Below, piece after piece: positions 39,283-48,012 of a DNA stretch of 64,000 nt. This DNA comes from Pseudomonas paracarnis (GTDB lineage Bacteria; Pseudomonadota; Gammaproteobacteria; Pseudomonadales; Pseudomonadaceae), in the NCBI RefSeq assembly GCF_904063055.1, contig NZ_CAJFCN010000002.1, positions 434,001 to 498,000 on the forward strand. Reading direction: 5' to 3'. Under the pieces are notes generated by a model, which was given only the letters and a program-made list of their open reading frames with translations, was not told where the DNA came from and did no database searches. Position numbers and translations under genes: made by a program. Each line of letters starts with the position of its first letter. The first letter of the stretch is position 1.

Positions 39283-40568
39283 TCGACGCCCTCCGCCAAT
39301 ACGGTGATTTCAACCCGACGATTGCGGGCACGGCCTTCGGCAGTACTGTTGGTGGCCAACGGCTCGGTGTCGCTGCGGCCTTCGGCGCTGAAGCGTTCGG
39401 CCTGGCCGGTCTTGGCCGCGAGAATCGCCAGCACCGACTTGGCCCGGGCTTCGGACAACGCCCAGTTGGACGGGAAACGCAACGTGGCAATCGGGCGGTT
39501 GTCGCTGTGCCCGGTGACACGCACCTGGCCCTTGACCTTGCGAATGGCGTCAGCGATGCGCAGCATCAGCGGCTGGTAGTCATCGACGATGCTGGAGCTG
39601 GCCGAGGCGAACAGCTCATCGCCACGAATGGTCACGACAGAGCGGTCGACCTTGTCTTCCACCGCCACGCGGCCGGCCTTGATGTCGTCGGCCAGGAACC
39701 CGGCCAAGCGCGGGCGCTCAATCACTTTGGGCTGCGCCACCGGACGGTCGATGGCCTGCACCGGGATCTCGCCCAGGGCATGAATATTCTTGAACACCGG
39801 CTCGGCGTCCGAGGCCAGCTTCAGGCGCAGGCCGAACAGCAACGCCAACAGCAGCGCCAAGCCAATCGCCACGGCAATCCATGGCGGCATGAATTGCGCC
39901 AGGCGATCACGGGCCACGGTTACACCGCGCCAGTGCGGCGACAGCTCACGCTCGTGCTCGCCACGGGCGCTGCGTATCGCTGCGGCGGTGCGTTCACGCA
40001 AGGCTTCCAACTGGCTGCGCCCGTCGGTCATCACGCGGTAACGCCCTTCAAAACCCAGGCACATGCACAGGTACAACAGCTCCAGCAGGTACAGGCGTTC
40101 CCGTGGGCTTTGCAGACAGTGGTCAAGCAACTGGAAAACCTTTTCGCCACCCCAGGCTTCGTTGTGCACGGTGATCAGCAGGCTCTGCTTACCCCAGTCA
40201 CTGGTGCTGCCCCACGGCGTGCTCAGCACCGCCTCATCCAAGGCAGTGCACAGCGCGTAACGGGCCAACAGCACTTCATTGCGTGCCACACCGGCGGCTT
40301 CGGCGCGCTCTTCGAACTGGCGCAGGTACGCCAGCAACTGCGCACGCAGGCTGGCCGGCGCGGGATGGGCAATGGTGTTGCGCAACCGCGTCAACAACGC
40401 CAGCAACGGGCCGGCGGCACTTTCGAGCGGGTTGAGGCCCTGGCTCTTGCCGGTGAGGATCGGCGCAGCCGGCATCGACAGCGGCGCAGGTTCGGCACGC
40501 GCGGGTGCAGGTTCTCGGCCACCCGGGCGCGGCATGAACTGGGTGCGGTCATCATCATTGGGATGCAT
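39279..40568 (-). CDS. tssL: T6SS membrane protein TssL with C-terminal OmpA domain
   Basis: A 429-residue protein. The cytoplasmic DotU-like domain covers about 50-225 (ALDEAVLSTPWGSTSDWG, YLLELLYLCMCLGFEGRYRV). One span (PPWIAVAIGLALLLALLFGL) is followed by an OmpA-like peptidoglycan-binding domain at the C-terminus (VTGHSDNRP, RARNRRVEITVL). This extended form anchors the complex to the cell wall without a separate TagL. The ATG at 40568 has a GAGGA site at good spacing; a TTG two codons upstream is less likely. Confidence 0.94.
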   Translation of the reverse strand: MHPNDDDRTQFMPRPGGREPAPARAEPAPLSMPAAPILTGKSQGLNPLESAAGPLLALLTRLRNTIAHPAPASLRAQLLAYLRQFEERAEAAGVARNEVLLARYALCTALDEAVLSTPWGSTSDWGKQSLLITVHNEAWGGEKVFQLLDHCLQSPRERLYLLELLYLCMCLGFEGRYRVMTDGRSQLEALRERTAAAIRSARGEHERELSPHWRGVTVARDRLAQFMPPWIAVAIGLALLLALLFGLRLKLASDAEPVFKNIHALGEIPVQAIDRPVAQPKVIERPRLAGFLADDIKAGRVAVEDKVDRSVVTIRGDELFASASSSIVDDYQPLMLRIADAIRKVKGQVRVTGHSDNRPIATLRFPSNWALSEARAKSVLAILAAKTGQAERFSAEGRSDTEPLATNSTAEGRARNRRVEITVLAEGVE

Positions 40569-40574
40569 CGCCAA

Positions 40575-41909
40575 TTATCCTCGGATCGCCCAGAAGGCCA
40601 GGTTCAAGCCCGGGAACTGCCCGGCGATATGGAAGGCGAAACCGCCGGAATTATTCAGCTGCTGCCAGTGCTCGCTGCCACGGTCCAGCTCGTAGTAGGT
40701 GCTGCCAGCGTGGTAAGGCAACTGGCGTGGCGCCACCGGCAACGGCAGCAGGCCGATGCCCGGCAGTTGCAGGTTGACCATGTCGCGGATGTGCTCCACC
40801 GAGCCGACCTTGCTCTGCTGGCCGAAACGCGCACGCAGGGTTTCGCCGGGCACATCGGCGCGTACCACGAGGATGAAACTGGCGTTGTCGAGCAGGGTCT
40901 TGTCGGCCAACATCGCCACATGGATGCCGTAGGCTTTCTCCACAATGGGGATCGGCGTGGCCTTGCTGTCGATGAGCATCGACAGCGCTTCACGCAGGGC
41001 CGCCATTACCGGCATGAAGCTCAGGGCCAGGTCGTCGTGCTGGTACTGCGGGTATTCGTGTGGACGGCGGCTGGAGGTTGAGAAGGTGGAAAACTCACCG
41101 GCCAGGCTGACCAGTTCGCTGAAGAAGCGCTCCGGGTGCAACGGGCTCAACTGGCTGAAGTGCTGGATCAGCGGCTGGGCGCGGTTGACCAGTTGCAACA
41201 GCATGAAGTCGGCGATCTCAGAGGCACCCCCGGCACCCGAGGCCACCACGCGGCCGGCCAGGGCTTCGCCACGCTGGTGCAACAGGCCCAGCAGTTCGCT
41301 GCGAAAGGCCGTCAGCGGCTTGCTTGCGGCCACGTCCAGCACGGGCGGGATGTAAGTGTCATCGAGCACCAACGCACGGTCGGCACGCTTTTCCTTGATG
41401 CGTACCAGGCCGATGGCGGCGTAGTCGCTGATGCCGTCCTGCGCCGTCAGCAGGCGCAATGCCCGCGACCCCACCGCAACCGGTGCACGGTTTTCGAACG
41501 GGGCGTTGTCGTCGCGCACTTCACGCACCTGGCTCACGTAGCGCGCCGCTTCCAGGGCTTCACCCTCGTCCACCGTGTCACGGGCGCCGGCGCGCTTGAG
41601 CGGCAGGGCCAGGTACACCAGGCCGTCGCGCAGGTTGTCGTCGATGTTCAACGGGCTCGGCGCCAGGTCGTCCTGGGGAATATTGAACGGCGTGCCATCG
41701 GGCAGCAGGCCGCGGGCCGACACAATCGCCAGCTTGCCCTGGGCCAGCAGGCCCTGGTCGATCAGCAGTTCGGAGAACCCCCAGGCACCCGCTGACAACG
41801 GACGGCTGCGGGCATCGATCAGGTTTTCCAGGTAACGGTCATGCTGCTGGAAGTGCTGCGTTCCGATGAACATGCCTTCCGACCAGACCACGCGATTGTT
41901 CCAGGACAT
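40575..41909 (-). CDS. tssK: T6SS baseplate protein TssK
   Basis: A 444-residue TssK family protein, starting NNRVVWSEGMFIGTQHFQQHDRYLE, a highly typical opening. It bridges the baseplate (TssF/TssG) and the membrane complex (TssM/TssL) as a trimer. The sequence is collinear with the family, with no break. It starts 18 bases after tssJ. Confidence 0.95.
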   Translation of the reverse strand: MSWNNRVVWSEGMFIGTQHFQQHDRYLENLIDARSRPLSAGAWGFSELLIDQGLLAQGKLAIVSARGLLPDGTPFNIPQDDLAPSPLNIDDNLRDGLVYLALPLKRAGARDTVDEGEALEAARYVSQVREVRDDNAPFENRAPVAVGSRALRLLTAQDGISDYAAIGLVRIKEKRADRALVLDDTYIPPVLDVAASKPLTAFRSELLGLLHQRGEALAGRVVASGAGGASEIADFMLLQLVNRAQPLIQHFSQLSPLHPERFFSELVSLAGEFSTFSTSSRRPHEYPQYQHDDLALSFMPVMAALREALSMLIDSKATPIPIVEKAYGIHVAMLADKTLLDNASFILVVRADVPGETLRARFGQQSKVGSVEHIRDMVNLQLPGIGLLPLPVAPRQLPYHAGSTYYELDRGSEHWQQLNNSGGFAFHIAGQFPGLNLAFWAIRG

Positions 41910-41927
41910 GGGGGCTCCGATTGCTTG

Positions 41928-42437
41928 TTATTGGGCTGGGCTGGATGGGGAAGCCACGACGTCGGCGCGCACGGCATGCACGTCGAGGCTGATCTGGTAT
42001 TCGCTGTATTGGCGCGGCGGCACGTTGATGACCGTGCGCCATTGCGCACGGTCCAACTCGCGGTAGCCCACCAGCAAGCCGATCTGGCGCGTGGACGGGT
42101 CGAGATCGCGCTGCAGGCTCAGTTGTTGGCCGGGCTGCACCATCACTTCGTCCTGGTCCAGCAGGTCGAGGCCGAGGGTCGATTGCGCACGGTCCGCCAG
42201 GGCGAAGTAATCGGAGCGTGAAAAGGTCGCGGCGTTTTTCAATTCGAAAATGCGCACCCGCACCGGCGCGGCCTGGCCGTTGGCACCGGGGTTAAGCCCG
42301 GCAATCGCATGAAAATGCAGCTCAACGGCGGCCGTGTCAGCTTCGGCCTCGGCAGCCGCCTGGGGTTTGGCAGTGTCGTTGGCACACGCCGTCAGCAGCA
42401 GCGCGGTGGCGGCTGCGAGTAAAAACCTGGGAATCAT
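41928..42437 (-). CDS. tssJ: T6SS outer-membrane lipoprotein TssJ
   Basis: A 169-residue lipoprotein with the lipobox LLTAC (Cys18), followed by Ala/Asn and an alanine-rich linker. The TssJ beta-sandwich core is recognisable from VRVRIFELKNAATFSRSDYFAL, a family-typical stretch. It binds the periplasmic end of TssM. The gene starts 57 bases downstream of fha. Confidence 0.93.
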   Translation of the reverse strand: MIPRFLLAAATALLLTACANDTAKPQAAAEAEADTAAVELHFHAIAGLNPGANGQAAPVRVRIFELKNAATFSRSDYFALADRAQSTLGLDLLDQDEVMVQPGQQLSLQRDLDPSTRQIGLLVGYRELDRAQWRTVINVPPRQYSEYQISLDVHAVRADVVASPSSPAQ

Positions 42438-42494
42438 CCTGCGTCCTCAATGACGTATTTAGCTATCCGTTTTATCCATTAGTGCGAGGCGTTT

Positions 42495-43823
42495 TCAGCG
42501 TCGCTGTCGTGCACTGTGTTCTTCGTAGGCCCGGCTGAATTCGCGACCGAACAGGTCCTGGAAATCGTCCTGGGCCTCGCGGGAAATGTTGCTGTAGAGC
42601 TCGGTGAACTGCTGCCAGTACTGGGCCTGGCGCGAACCGTTGAACAGACTCGAGAGGCCGCCGGGTTTGCCCATGCGCTCCTCCAATTGCGCCGGTTCAA
42701 AGCGCGTGAGCAGGTGTTTGATCGCCGCTTCCACGCCAGCCATCACGGCCAACTGGTGGGCGCGCAGGTCGTCGAAACTGTCACGTACGGCGAGGTCCGG
42801 CGCCATAAACGCCTGGTTGCCATGACGCAGCAACAGCAGTAACGCTTCATCGGCATTCGGGGCGAATTTCAACGGGTTGTTTTCGGCGGGGCGGATCATC
42901 GTCTGCTGCATGCGAAACTCGCCCTTGAGGCTGGCACGGGCGCGCAGTACGTCGATCAGGCCCTCGACCATCAGCCGGTAGCTGCGGCCGATGCTTTCCA
43001 TCTGCGCGCAAGCGTCGGCTTTGTCCAGGCGCAACTGGTCCAGGCCCGCACCGCGCAGAAAGGCTTGCAGGAGGTCCGGTTGTGGCTCGGCATTGGCCAC
43101 GGGGAGCGCAACAGGCTCGACCACAGGTGGCGGCGGGATGATCGAGTCTGGGGCGGGCGCAGCATTGACCACGGGCGCGGGCGCGTCGCCGAACAGGTCC
43201 CAGTCTTCGGGAATCACCGAGCCTTGCACCAATGGCTTTTCGGGCGCCGGTACGGCCACTGGGGCCGGGGGGCGAAAATCGTGTTGCTCGGACGGCACAT
43301 GGTCCGCCACGGTGGGCGGCGGCACGGCGGTGGGGCTGAGGAAGTCGAACAGGTCTGGCAAAGTTTCCATGGCCGAGGCGCCCTGGAACTGCGGCGCGAT
43401 CATCGGCGTGGGCGCAGGTTGGCTCGCCACGGCGCCCATCAGCGCTTCAAAGCTATTGGGTGAGTCACCGGCAAATGGCTGGCTGTCGATGGCCTGCACG
43501 TTGAAGTCGATACGCGCCTGGATTTCGTAATCGCCGATGCGGATCAATTCACCGTCTTGCAACGGCTCGCTGTTACCCCGACGCATACGAATACCCGCCT
43601 TGACCAACTCCACACCATTGGTGCTGTTATCGGTCAAATAATAACGGCCATCTTTGTATTGAATAACGCAATGTTGCGAAGAGACGAGACGCTCAGGGTC
43701 GGGCAATACCCAGTCATTGTCAGAACTGCGGCCAATCGCCATCACGCCCTGATCCATGGACTTTTCGGGGCATTGCCCAGGTGTGATCTTGTGATAACTA
43801 GTGATAGTCAAACACAGCGACAT
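42495..43823 (-). CDS. fha: T6SS FHA-domain scaffold protein Fha (TagH)
   Basis: A 442-residue protein. The N-terminal forkhead-associated domain (about 26-100) has IGRSSDNDWVLPDPERLVSSQH and TNGVELV, suited to bind phosphothreonine. A proline-rich linker (about 140-270) joins a C-terminal domain typical of TagH (ending near FSRAYEEHSARQRR). In P. aeruginosa, Fha1 is the PpkA substrate whose phosphorylation starts assembly. The ATG at 43823 follows a strong AAGGAGG site; thirty upstream residues are not conserved. It is the first gene of the leftward operon. Confidence 0.92.
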   Translation of the reverse strand: MSLCLTITSYHKITPGQCPEKSMDQGVMAIGRSSDNDWVLPDPERLVSSQHCVIQYKDGRYYLTDNSTNGVELVKAGIRMRRGNSEPLQDGELIRIGDYEIQARIDFNVQAIDSQPFAGDSPNSFEALMGAVASQPAPTPMIAPQFQGASAMETLPDLFDFLSPTAVPPPTVADHVPSEQHDFRPPAPVAVPAPEKPLVQGSVIPEDWDLFGDAPAPVVNAAPAPDSIIPPPPVVEPVALPVANAEPQPDLLQAFLRGAGLDQLRLDKADACAQMESIGRSYRLMVEGLIDVLRARASLKGEFRMQQTMIRPAENNPLKFAPNADEALLLLLRHGNQAFMAPDLAVRDSFDDLRAHQLAVMAGVEAAIKHLLTRFEPAQLEERMGKPGGLSSLFNGSRQAQYWQQFTELYSNISREAQDDFQDLFGREFSRAYEEHSARQRR

Positions 43824-43826
43824 CTT

Positions 43827-43836
43827 GCCTCCTTGC
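43827..43836 (-). promoter_or_regulatory. Possible RsmA/CsrA-family site over the fha ribosome-binding site
   Basis: Read leftward: GCAAGGAGGC, four bases before the fha ATG. The eight-base CAAGGAGG fits the CANGGANG core, and GGA sits in an AAGGAG segment closed by two GC pairs. Shine-Dalgarno sequences naturally resemble this motif, so the call is tentative. Confidence 0.4.
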
Positions 43837-44050
43837 TGATACATCGCGCGCAGTCTACCCAGGAGGCAGCACCGCCCTGGAGAGTCCCGTCCTGTCGTAC
43901 AAACGACCGCCAAAATCTGCTTTTACCAGCATGATCGCTGATCTTAACTGGCTTCCATGACAAAAATCCGCTCTGGGCGCGCCTTTCGACTCGCCAGTCG
44001 CGCAGGTTGTTAAACACCGCACATCTGTCACAGAGGGCGAATAGCTTACC

Positions 44051-44080
44051 TTGACAAGCCATAAGTACTACACCAAAAAT
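44051..44080 (+). promoter_or_regulatory. Candidate sigma-70 promoter for tssA operon
   Basis: A perfect TTGACA (-35), an 18-base spacer and AAAAAT (4 of 6 matches to TATAAT). It would give a leader of roughly 130 bases before the GTG start of tssA. Confidence 0.5.
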
Positions 44081-44196
44081 GCACAACTTCTTGAACATCA
44101 GTGATGGCGCAGTAGTGGCACGCTGAGTATATGACCAAGAAAACATGCAAAGTTCATTACGCAACTAATGCATGCGTTGCCCGCCATCCAGCGGGC

Positions 44197-44210
44197 CGAT
44201 AAGGAGATCG
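44197..44210 (+). promoter_or_regulatory. GGA hexaloop hairpin (RsmA/CsrA-type) over the tssA Shine-Dalgarno
   Basis: CGAT-AAGGAG-ATCG: a 4-bp perfect stem with the six-base loop AAGGAG, which fits ANGGAN. The loop is also the ribosome-binding site of tssA, ten bases before its GTG. This is the preferred geometry for CsrA/RsmA proteins, which repress the H1 T6SS in P. aeruginosa. Confidence 0.55.
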
Positions 44211-44216
44211 AATTCA

Positions 44217-45236
44217 GTGGATGTGCCGTTGCTGCTCACCGCCGTTTCCGCGACGTCGCCCTGTGGCGAGGACATGGAATATGACGCGCAATTTCTGCAA
44301 TTGGAACGTGATGCCAAGGGCCAACCCGAACGCAGCATGGGCGACTCGATCCTGCCCGCTGAGCCGCCCGAGTGGCGCAGCATCCAGCAGCAAAGCCTCG
44401 ACCTGTTGCAGCGCAGCAAAGACCTGCGCATCACCCACTTTCTGCTGCAAAGCACCCTCGCCCTCCAGGGTGTGGCCGGGCTGGCCGAAGTCCTCACGCT
44501 GATCGACGCCTTGCTGCGCCAATACTGGGCCGATCTGCACCCGCGCCTGGATGCCGACGATGACAACGACCCCACCGTGCGCATCAACGCCCTTACCGGC
44601 CTGACCTGCGAGACCAATATTCGTCTGCTGCGCGAAAGCATCCTGACGCGCTCGCGCACCTTCGGGCCCGTGACCCTGCGCGCAGCGCTCAACGCCAGCG
44701 GCCTGCAGAGTTTTGCCGATGAGCAGTTGGGCAACCAGCAACTCAACGCCGCGTTCCTGGACAGCGACCCCGAACAACTGCAAGCCACCCGTGACGCCTT
44801 GAGCGCGGCGCGTGCGGCGTGCGAGGCCATTGAGCAACAGGTCAATGACCAAGTCGGTTCCGCCCAGGGCGTGGACCTCAGCGCCTTGAAGCAGCCGCTC
44901 AAACAGGCCCTGCAACTACTCAACCAAGCGGTGCCAGGCACCGACAGCAGCAGCGATCCCGAGGCCGTCAGTGAAGACAATGCCCCCTCGGTCGATAACG
45001 CCGCCGCGCCCGCAGCTCCTCGCCCTTCTGGCGACATCGCCACCCGCGACGATGTGCTGCGCAGCCTCGACAAGATCCTTGCGTACTACACCCGCCACGA
45101 GCCTTCGAGCCCGCTGCCGGTGCTGTTGAACCGAGCCAAGAATCTGGTACATGCCGACTTTGCGGCCATCGTGCGCAATCTGATTCCCGATGGCATGTCC
45201 CAATTTGAAAACCTGCGCGGCCCCGAAAGCGAGTAA
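44217..45236 (+). CDS. tssA: T6SS assembly/cap protein TssA
   Basis: A 339-residue TssA (ImpA N-domain) protein that primes and caps sheath polymerisation. The N-terminal VDVPLLLTAVSATSPCGEDMEYD and RVQ-like helices match TssA1-type proteins; the C-terminus ends FAAIVRNLIPDGMSQFENLRGP, the typical conserved tip. The start is a GTG at 44217 with AAGGAG ten bases upstream; a slightly longer ATG reading (44172) lacks a ribosome site. It is the first gene of the rightward operon. Confidence 0.92.
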   Translation: MDVPLLLTAVSATSPCGEDMEYDAQFLQLERDAKGQPERSMGDSILPAEPPEWRSIQQQSLDLLQRSKDLRITHFLLQSTLALQGVAGLAEVLTLIDALLRQYWADLHPRLDADDDNDPTVRINALTGLTCETNIRLLRESILTRSRTFGPVTLRAALNASGLQSFADEQLGNQQLNAAFLDSDPEQLQATRDALSAARAACEAIEQQVNDQVGSAQGVDLSALKQPLKQALQLLNQAVPGTDSSSDPEAVSEDNAPSVDNAAAPAAPRPSGDIATRDDVLRSLDKILAYYTRHEPSSPLPVLLNRAKNLVHADFAAIVRNLIPDGMSQFENLRGPESE

Positions 45237-45290
45237 GCCGCCGGACCGTGCAGTAACAACACCGTCGCTCAAGCGACCAGGAGCAGCAAC

Positions 45291-45797
45291 GTGGCGAAGC
45301 AAAGTTCTCAGAAATTCATCGCGCGCAACCGTGCGCCTCGAGTGCAGATCGAGTACGACGTCGAGCTTTACGGCGCCGAGAAAAAGGTCCAGCTGCCCTT
45401 CGTGATGGGCGTGATGGCCGACCTCGCCGGCAAGCCTGCCGAGCCGCTGGCCCCCGTGGCCGACCGCAAGTTCCTTGAGGTGGACGTCGACAACTTCGAC
45501 TCACGCCTCAAGGCCATGCAGCCACGCGTCGCGTTCCACGTACCCAATGAGCTGACAGGCGAAGGCAACCTGAGCCTGGACATCACCTTCGAAAGCATGG
45601 ACGACTTCAGCCCGGCCGCCGTGGCCCGCAAGGTCGACTCCCTGAATCAGCTGCTCGAAGCCCGCACCCAATTGGCCAACCTGCTGACCTACATGGACGG
45701 CAAGACTGGCGCTGAAGAAATCATCATGAAGGCGATCAAGGACCCGGCATTGCTTCAGGCACTTGCCAGCGCGCCCAAGCCTGCAGGGGAGCAGTAA
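45291..45797 (+). CDS. tssB: T6SS contractile sheath small subunit TssB
   Basis: A 168-residue TssB/VipA protein, recognisable by QKFIARNRAPRVQIEYDVE and LPFVMGVMADLAG near the N-terminus. It interlocks with TssC to form the contractile sheath. It begins at a GTG (45291) with AGGAGC upstream and lies two bases before tssC, so their synthesis is coupled. Confidence 0.96.
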   Translation: MAKQSSQKFIARNRAPRVQIEYDVELYGAEKKVQLPFVMGVMADLAGKPAEPLAPVADRKFLEVDVDNFDSRLKAMQPRVAFHVPNELTGEGNLSLDITFESMDDFSPAAVARKVDSLNQLLEARTQLANLLTYMDGKTGAEEIIMKAIKDPALLQALASAPKPAGEQ

Positions 45798-45799
45798 TC

Positions 45800-47296
45800 A
45801 TGACGGACAATACCGCCCGCGAAGGCAGCCAGATCCTGGGTACCACCGAAGAAGCCAGCGAGTTCGCGAACCTGCTGCTGCAAGAATTCAAACCCAAGAC
45901 CGAGCGTGCCCGCGAAGCCGTTGAAACCGCGGTGCGCACCCTGGCTGAACAGGCCCTGGCGCAAACCGACCTGGTGTCCAACGACGCGATCAAGTCGATC
46001 GAATCGATCATCGCCGCCATCGACGCCAAGCTCACCGCCCAGGTCAACCAGATCATCCACCACCAGGATTTCCAACAACTGGAAAGCGCCTGGCGTGGCC
46101 TGCATTACCTGGTCAATAACACCGAGAGCGATGAGCAACTGAAGATTCGCGTGCTCAACATCTCCAAGCCAGACCTGCACAAGACCCTGAAGAAATTCAA
46201 GGGCACCGCGTGGGACCAGAGCCCGATCTTCAAGAAGATGTACGAAGAAGAATACGGCCAGTTCGGTGGCGAACCTTACGGCTGCCTGGTGGGTGACTAC
46301 TACTTCGACCAGTCGCCGCCCGACGTGGAACTGCTGGGCGAGCTGTCAAAAGTCTGCGCCGCCATGCACTCGCCTTTCATCGCTGCGGCCTCGCCGACCG
46401 TGATGGGCATGGGTTCGTGGCAGGAACTGTCGAACCCACGCGACCTGACCAAGATCTTCACCACCCCGGAATACGCCGGCTGGCGCTCGCTGCGTGAATC
46501 GGAAGACTCGCGCTACATCGGCCTGACCATGCCGCGCTTCCTGGCACGCCTGCCGTACGGCGCCAAGACCGACCCGGTAGAAGCCTTCGCCTTCGAAGAA
46601 AACACCGACGGCGCCGACAGCTCCAAGTACACCTGGGCCAACGCCGCCTACGCCATGGCAGTGAACATCAACCGTTCGTTCAAGCACTACGGCTGGTGCT
46701 CGCGCATCCGCGGTATCGAGTCTGGTGGTGAAGTGGAAAACCTGCCGGCCCACACGTTCCCTACCGATGACGGTGGCGTGGACATGAAGTGCCCGACCGA
46801 AATCGCCATCAGTGACCGCCGTGAAGCGGAACTGGCGAAGAACGGTTTCATGCCGCTGCTGCACAAGAAAAACACCGACTTCGCCGCGTTCATTGGCGCC
46901 CAGTCGCTGCAAAAGCCTGCCGAATACGACGACCCGGACGCCACCGCCAACGCCAACCTGGCCGCACGCCTGCCGTACCTGTTCGCCACCTGCCGTTTCG
47001 CCCACTACTTGAAGTGCATCGTGCGCGACAAGGTCGGCTCCTTCAAAGAGAAGGACGAAATGCAGCGCTGGTTGCAGGACTGGATCCTCAACTACGTCGA
47101 CGGCGACCCGGCGCACTCCACCGAAACCACCAAGGCCCAGCACCCGTTGGCGGCGGCCGAAGTGATCGTGGAAGAAGTCGAAGGCAACCCGGGGTATTAC
47201 AACTCCAAGTTCTACCTGCGCCCGCACTATCAGCTTGAAGGGCTGACGGTGTCGTTGCGCCTGGTATCGAAACTGCCTTCGGCAAAAAGCGCATAA
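45800..47296 (+). CDS. tssC: T6SS contractile sheath large subunit TssC
   Basis: A 498-residue TssC/VipB protein, with the family stretches WRGLHYLVNNTESDEQLKIR, FGGEPYGCLVGDYYFDQSP and GSWQELSNPRDLTKIF. It makes up the outer part of the sheath and carries the ClpV-recognised surface in partnership with TssB. It is complete in length. A repeat-rich 155-base gap then separates it from hcp. Confidence 0.96.
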   Translation: MTDNTAREGSQILGTTEEASEFANLLLQEFKPKTERAREAVETAVRTLAEQALAQTDLVSNDAIKSIESIIAAIDAKLTAQVNQIIHHQDFQQLESAWRGLHYLVNNTESDEQLKIRVLNISKPDLHKTLKKFKGTAWDQSPIFKKMYEEEYGQFGGEPYGCLVGDYYFDQSPPDVELLGELSKVCAAMHSPFIAAASPTVMGMGSWQELSNPRDLTKIFTTPEYAGWRSLRESEDSRYIGLTMPRFLARLPYGAKTDPVEAFAFEENTDGADSSKYTWANAAYAMAVNINRSFKHYGWCSRIRGIESGGEVENLPAHTFPTDDGGVDMKCPTEIAISDRREAELAKNGFMPLLHKKNTDFAAFIGAQSLQKPAEYDDPDATANANLAARLPYLFATCRFAHYLKCIVRDKVGSFKEKDEMQRWLQDWILNYVDGDPAHSTETTKAQHPLAAAEVIVEEVEGNPGYYNSKFYLRPHYQLEGLTVSLRLVSKLPSAKSA

Positions 47297-47314
47297 GTAA
47301 CGATTGAGCTAGCT

Positions 47315-47412
47315 CGTTCCCACGCTCCGCGTGGGAATGCCGCCCGGGACGCTCTGCGTCCCGGTGACGCGTAGCGTCACAGGATGCGTTACCACGCAGA
47401 GCGTGGGAACGA
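47315..47412. repeat. Array of four short palindromes (GTTCCCACGC family) between tssC and hcp
   Basis: Four consecutive hairpins occur: CCCACGCTCCGCGTGGG, GGGACGCTCTGCGTCCC, GTGACGCGTAGCGTCAC and CCACGCAGAGCGTGG. The outermost arms (CGTTCCCACGC and GCGTGGGAACG) also pair with each other. It is related to the element at 2110-2180. Located inside the secretion operon, it could affect mRNA stability or partial termination around hcp. Confidence 0.85.
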
Positions 47413-47451
47413 TCACCCAATCAAGTGGCATGGGCCACACAGGGAGAAAAC

Positions 47452-47940
47452 ATGGCTGTTGATATTTTCATCAAGATCGGCGACATCAAGGGCGAGTCCA
47501 TGGACAAGGCCCACAAGGACGAAATCGATGTGTTGAACTGGAGCTGGGGCATGTCCCAGTCCGGCAACATGCACGTCGGCGGTGGCGGTGGTGCGGGCAA
47601 GGTGAATATCCAGGACCTGTCGCTGACCAAGTACGTCGACAAGGCTTCGCCCAACCTGATGATGCACTGCGCCAGCGGCAAGCACATCGACAAGGTCAAG
47701 CTGACCGTGCGCAAGGCCGGTGGCGAGAGCCAGGTCGAGTACATGGTGATCAACCTGGAAGAAGTGCTGGTCACCTCCTTGAGCACCGGCGGTTCGGGCA
47801 GCGATGATCGCCTGACCGAAAACGTCACCCTGAACTTCGCCCAAGTGATGGTCGACTACCAGCCGCAGAAAGCCGACGGCACCAAAGACGGCGGCGCCAT
47901 CAAGTTTGGCTGGAACATCCGTTCCAACACCAAACGCTGA
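47452..47940 (+). CDS. hcp: T6SS inner tube protein Hcp
   Basis: A 162-residue Hcp1-type protein starting MAVDIFIKIGDIKGES, with DEIDVLNWSWGMSQSGNMH. It forms hexameric rings that stack into the tube and carry small cargo effectors. A GGGAGAAAA site lies upstream. The five-glycine run in the extended loop after HV is a minor feature. It is the most abundantly made T6SS component in relatives; here it lies right after a hairpin array. Confidence 0.97.
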   Translation: MAVDIFIKIGDIKGESMDKAHKDEIDVLNWSWGMSQSGNMHVGGGGGAGKVNIQDLSLTKYVDKASPNLMMHCASGKHIDKVKLTVRKAGGESQVEYMVINLEEVLVTSLSTGGSGSDDRLTENVTLNFAQVMVDYQPQKADGTKDGGAIKFGWNIRSNTKR

Positions 47941-48012
47941 TAGCCCTTGTGGCCGTGGCCCGGTGCCACGGCCATTGTGTCCCTCTCGCAACCCGTCCGT
48001 GGAGCTGCTTTG

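Larger units (their letters stand above)
43824..44216. promoter_or_regulatory. 393-bp divergent regulatory region of the T6SS cluster
   Basis: Separates the start codons of fha (leftward) and tssA (rightward). It holds the candidate tssA promoter (44051-44080), a GGA hexaloop hairpin over the tssA ribosome site, and a CAAGGAGG site just upstream of fha. No open reading frame of note is present. I could not place a convincing promoter for fha. Confidence 0.7.
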
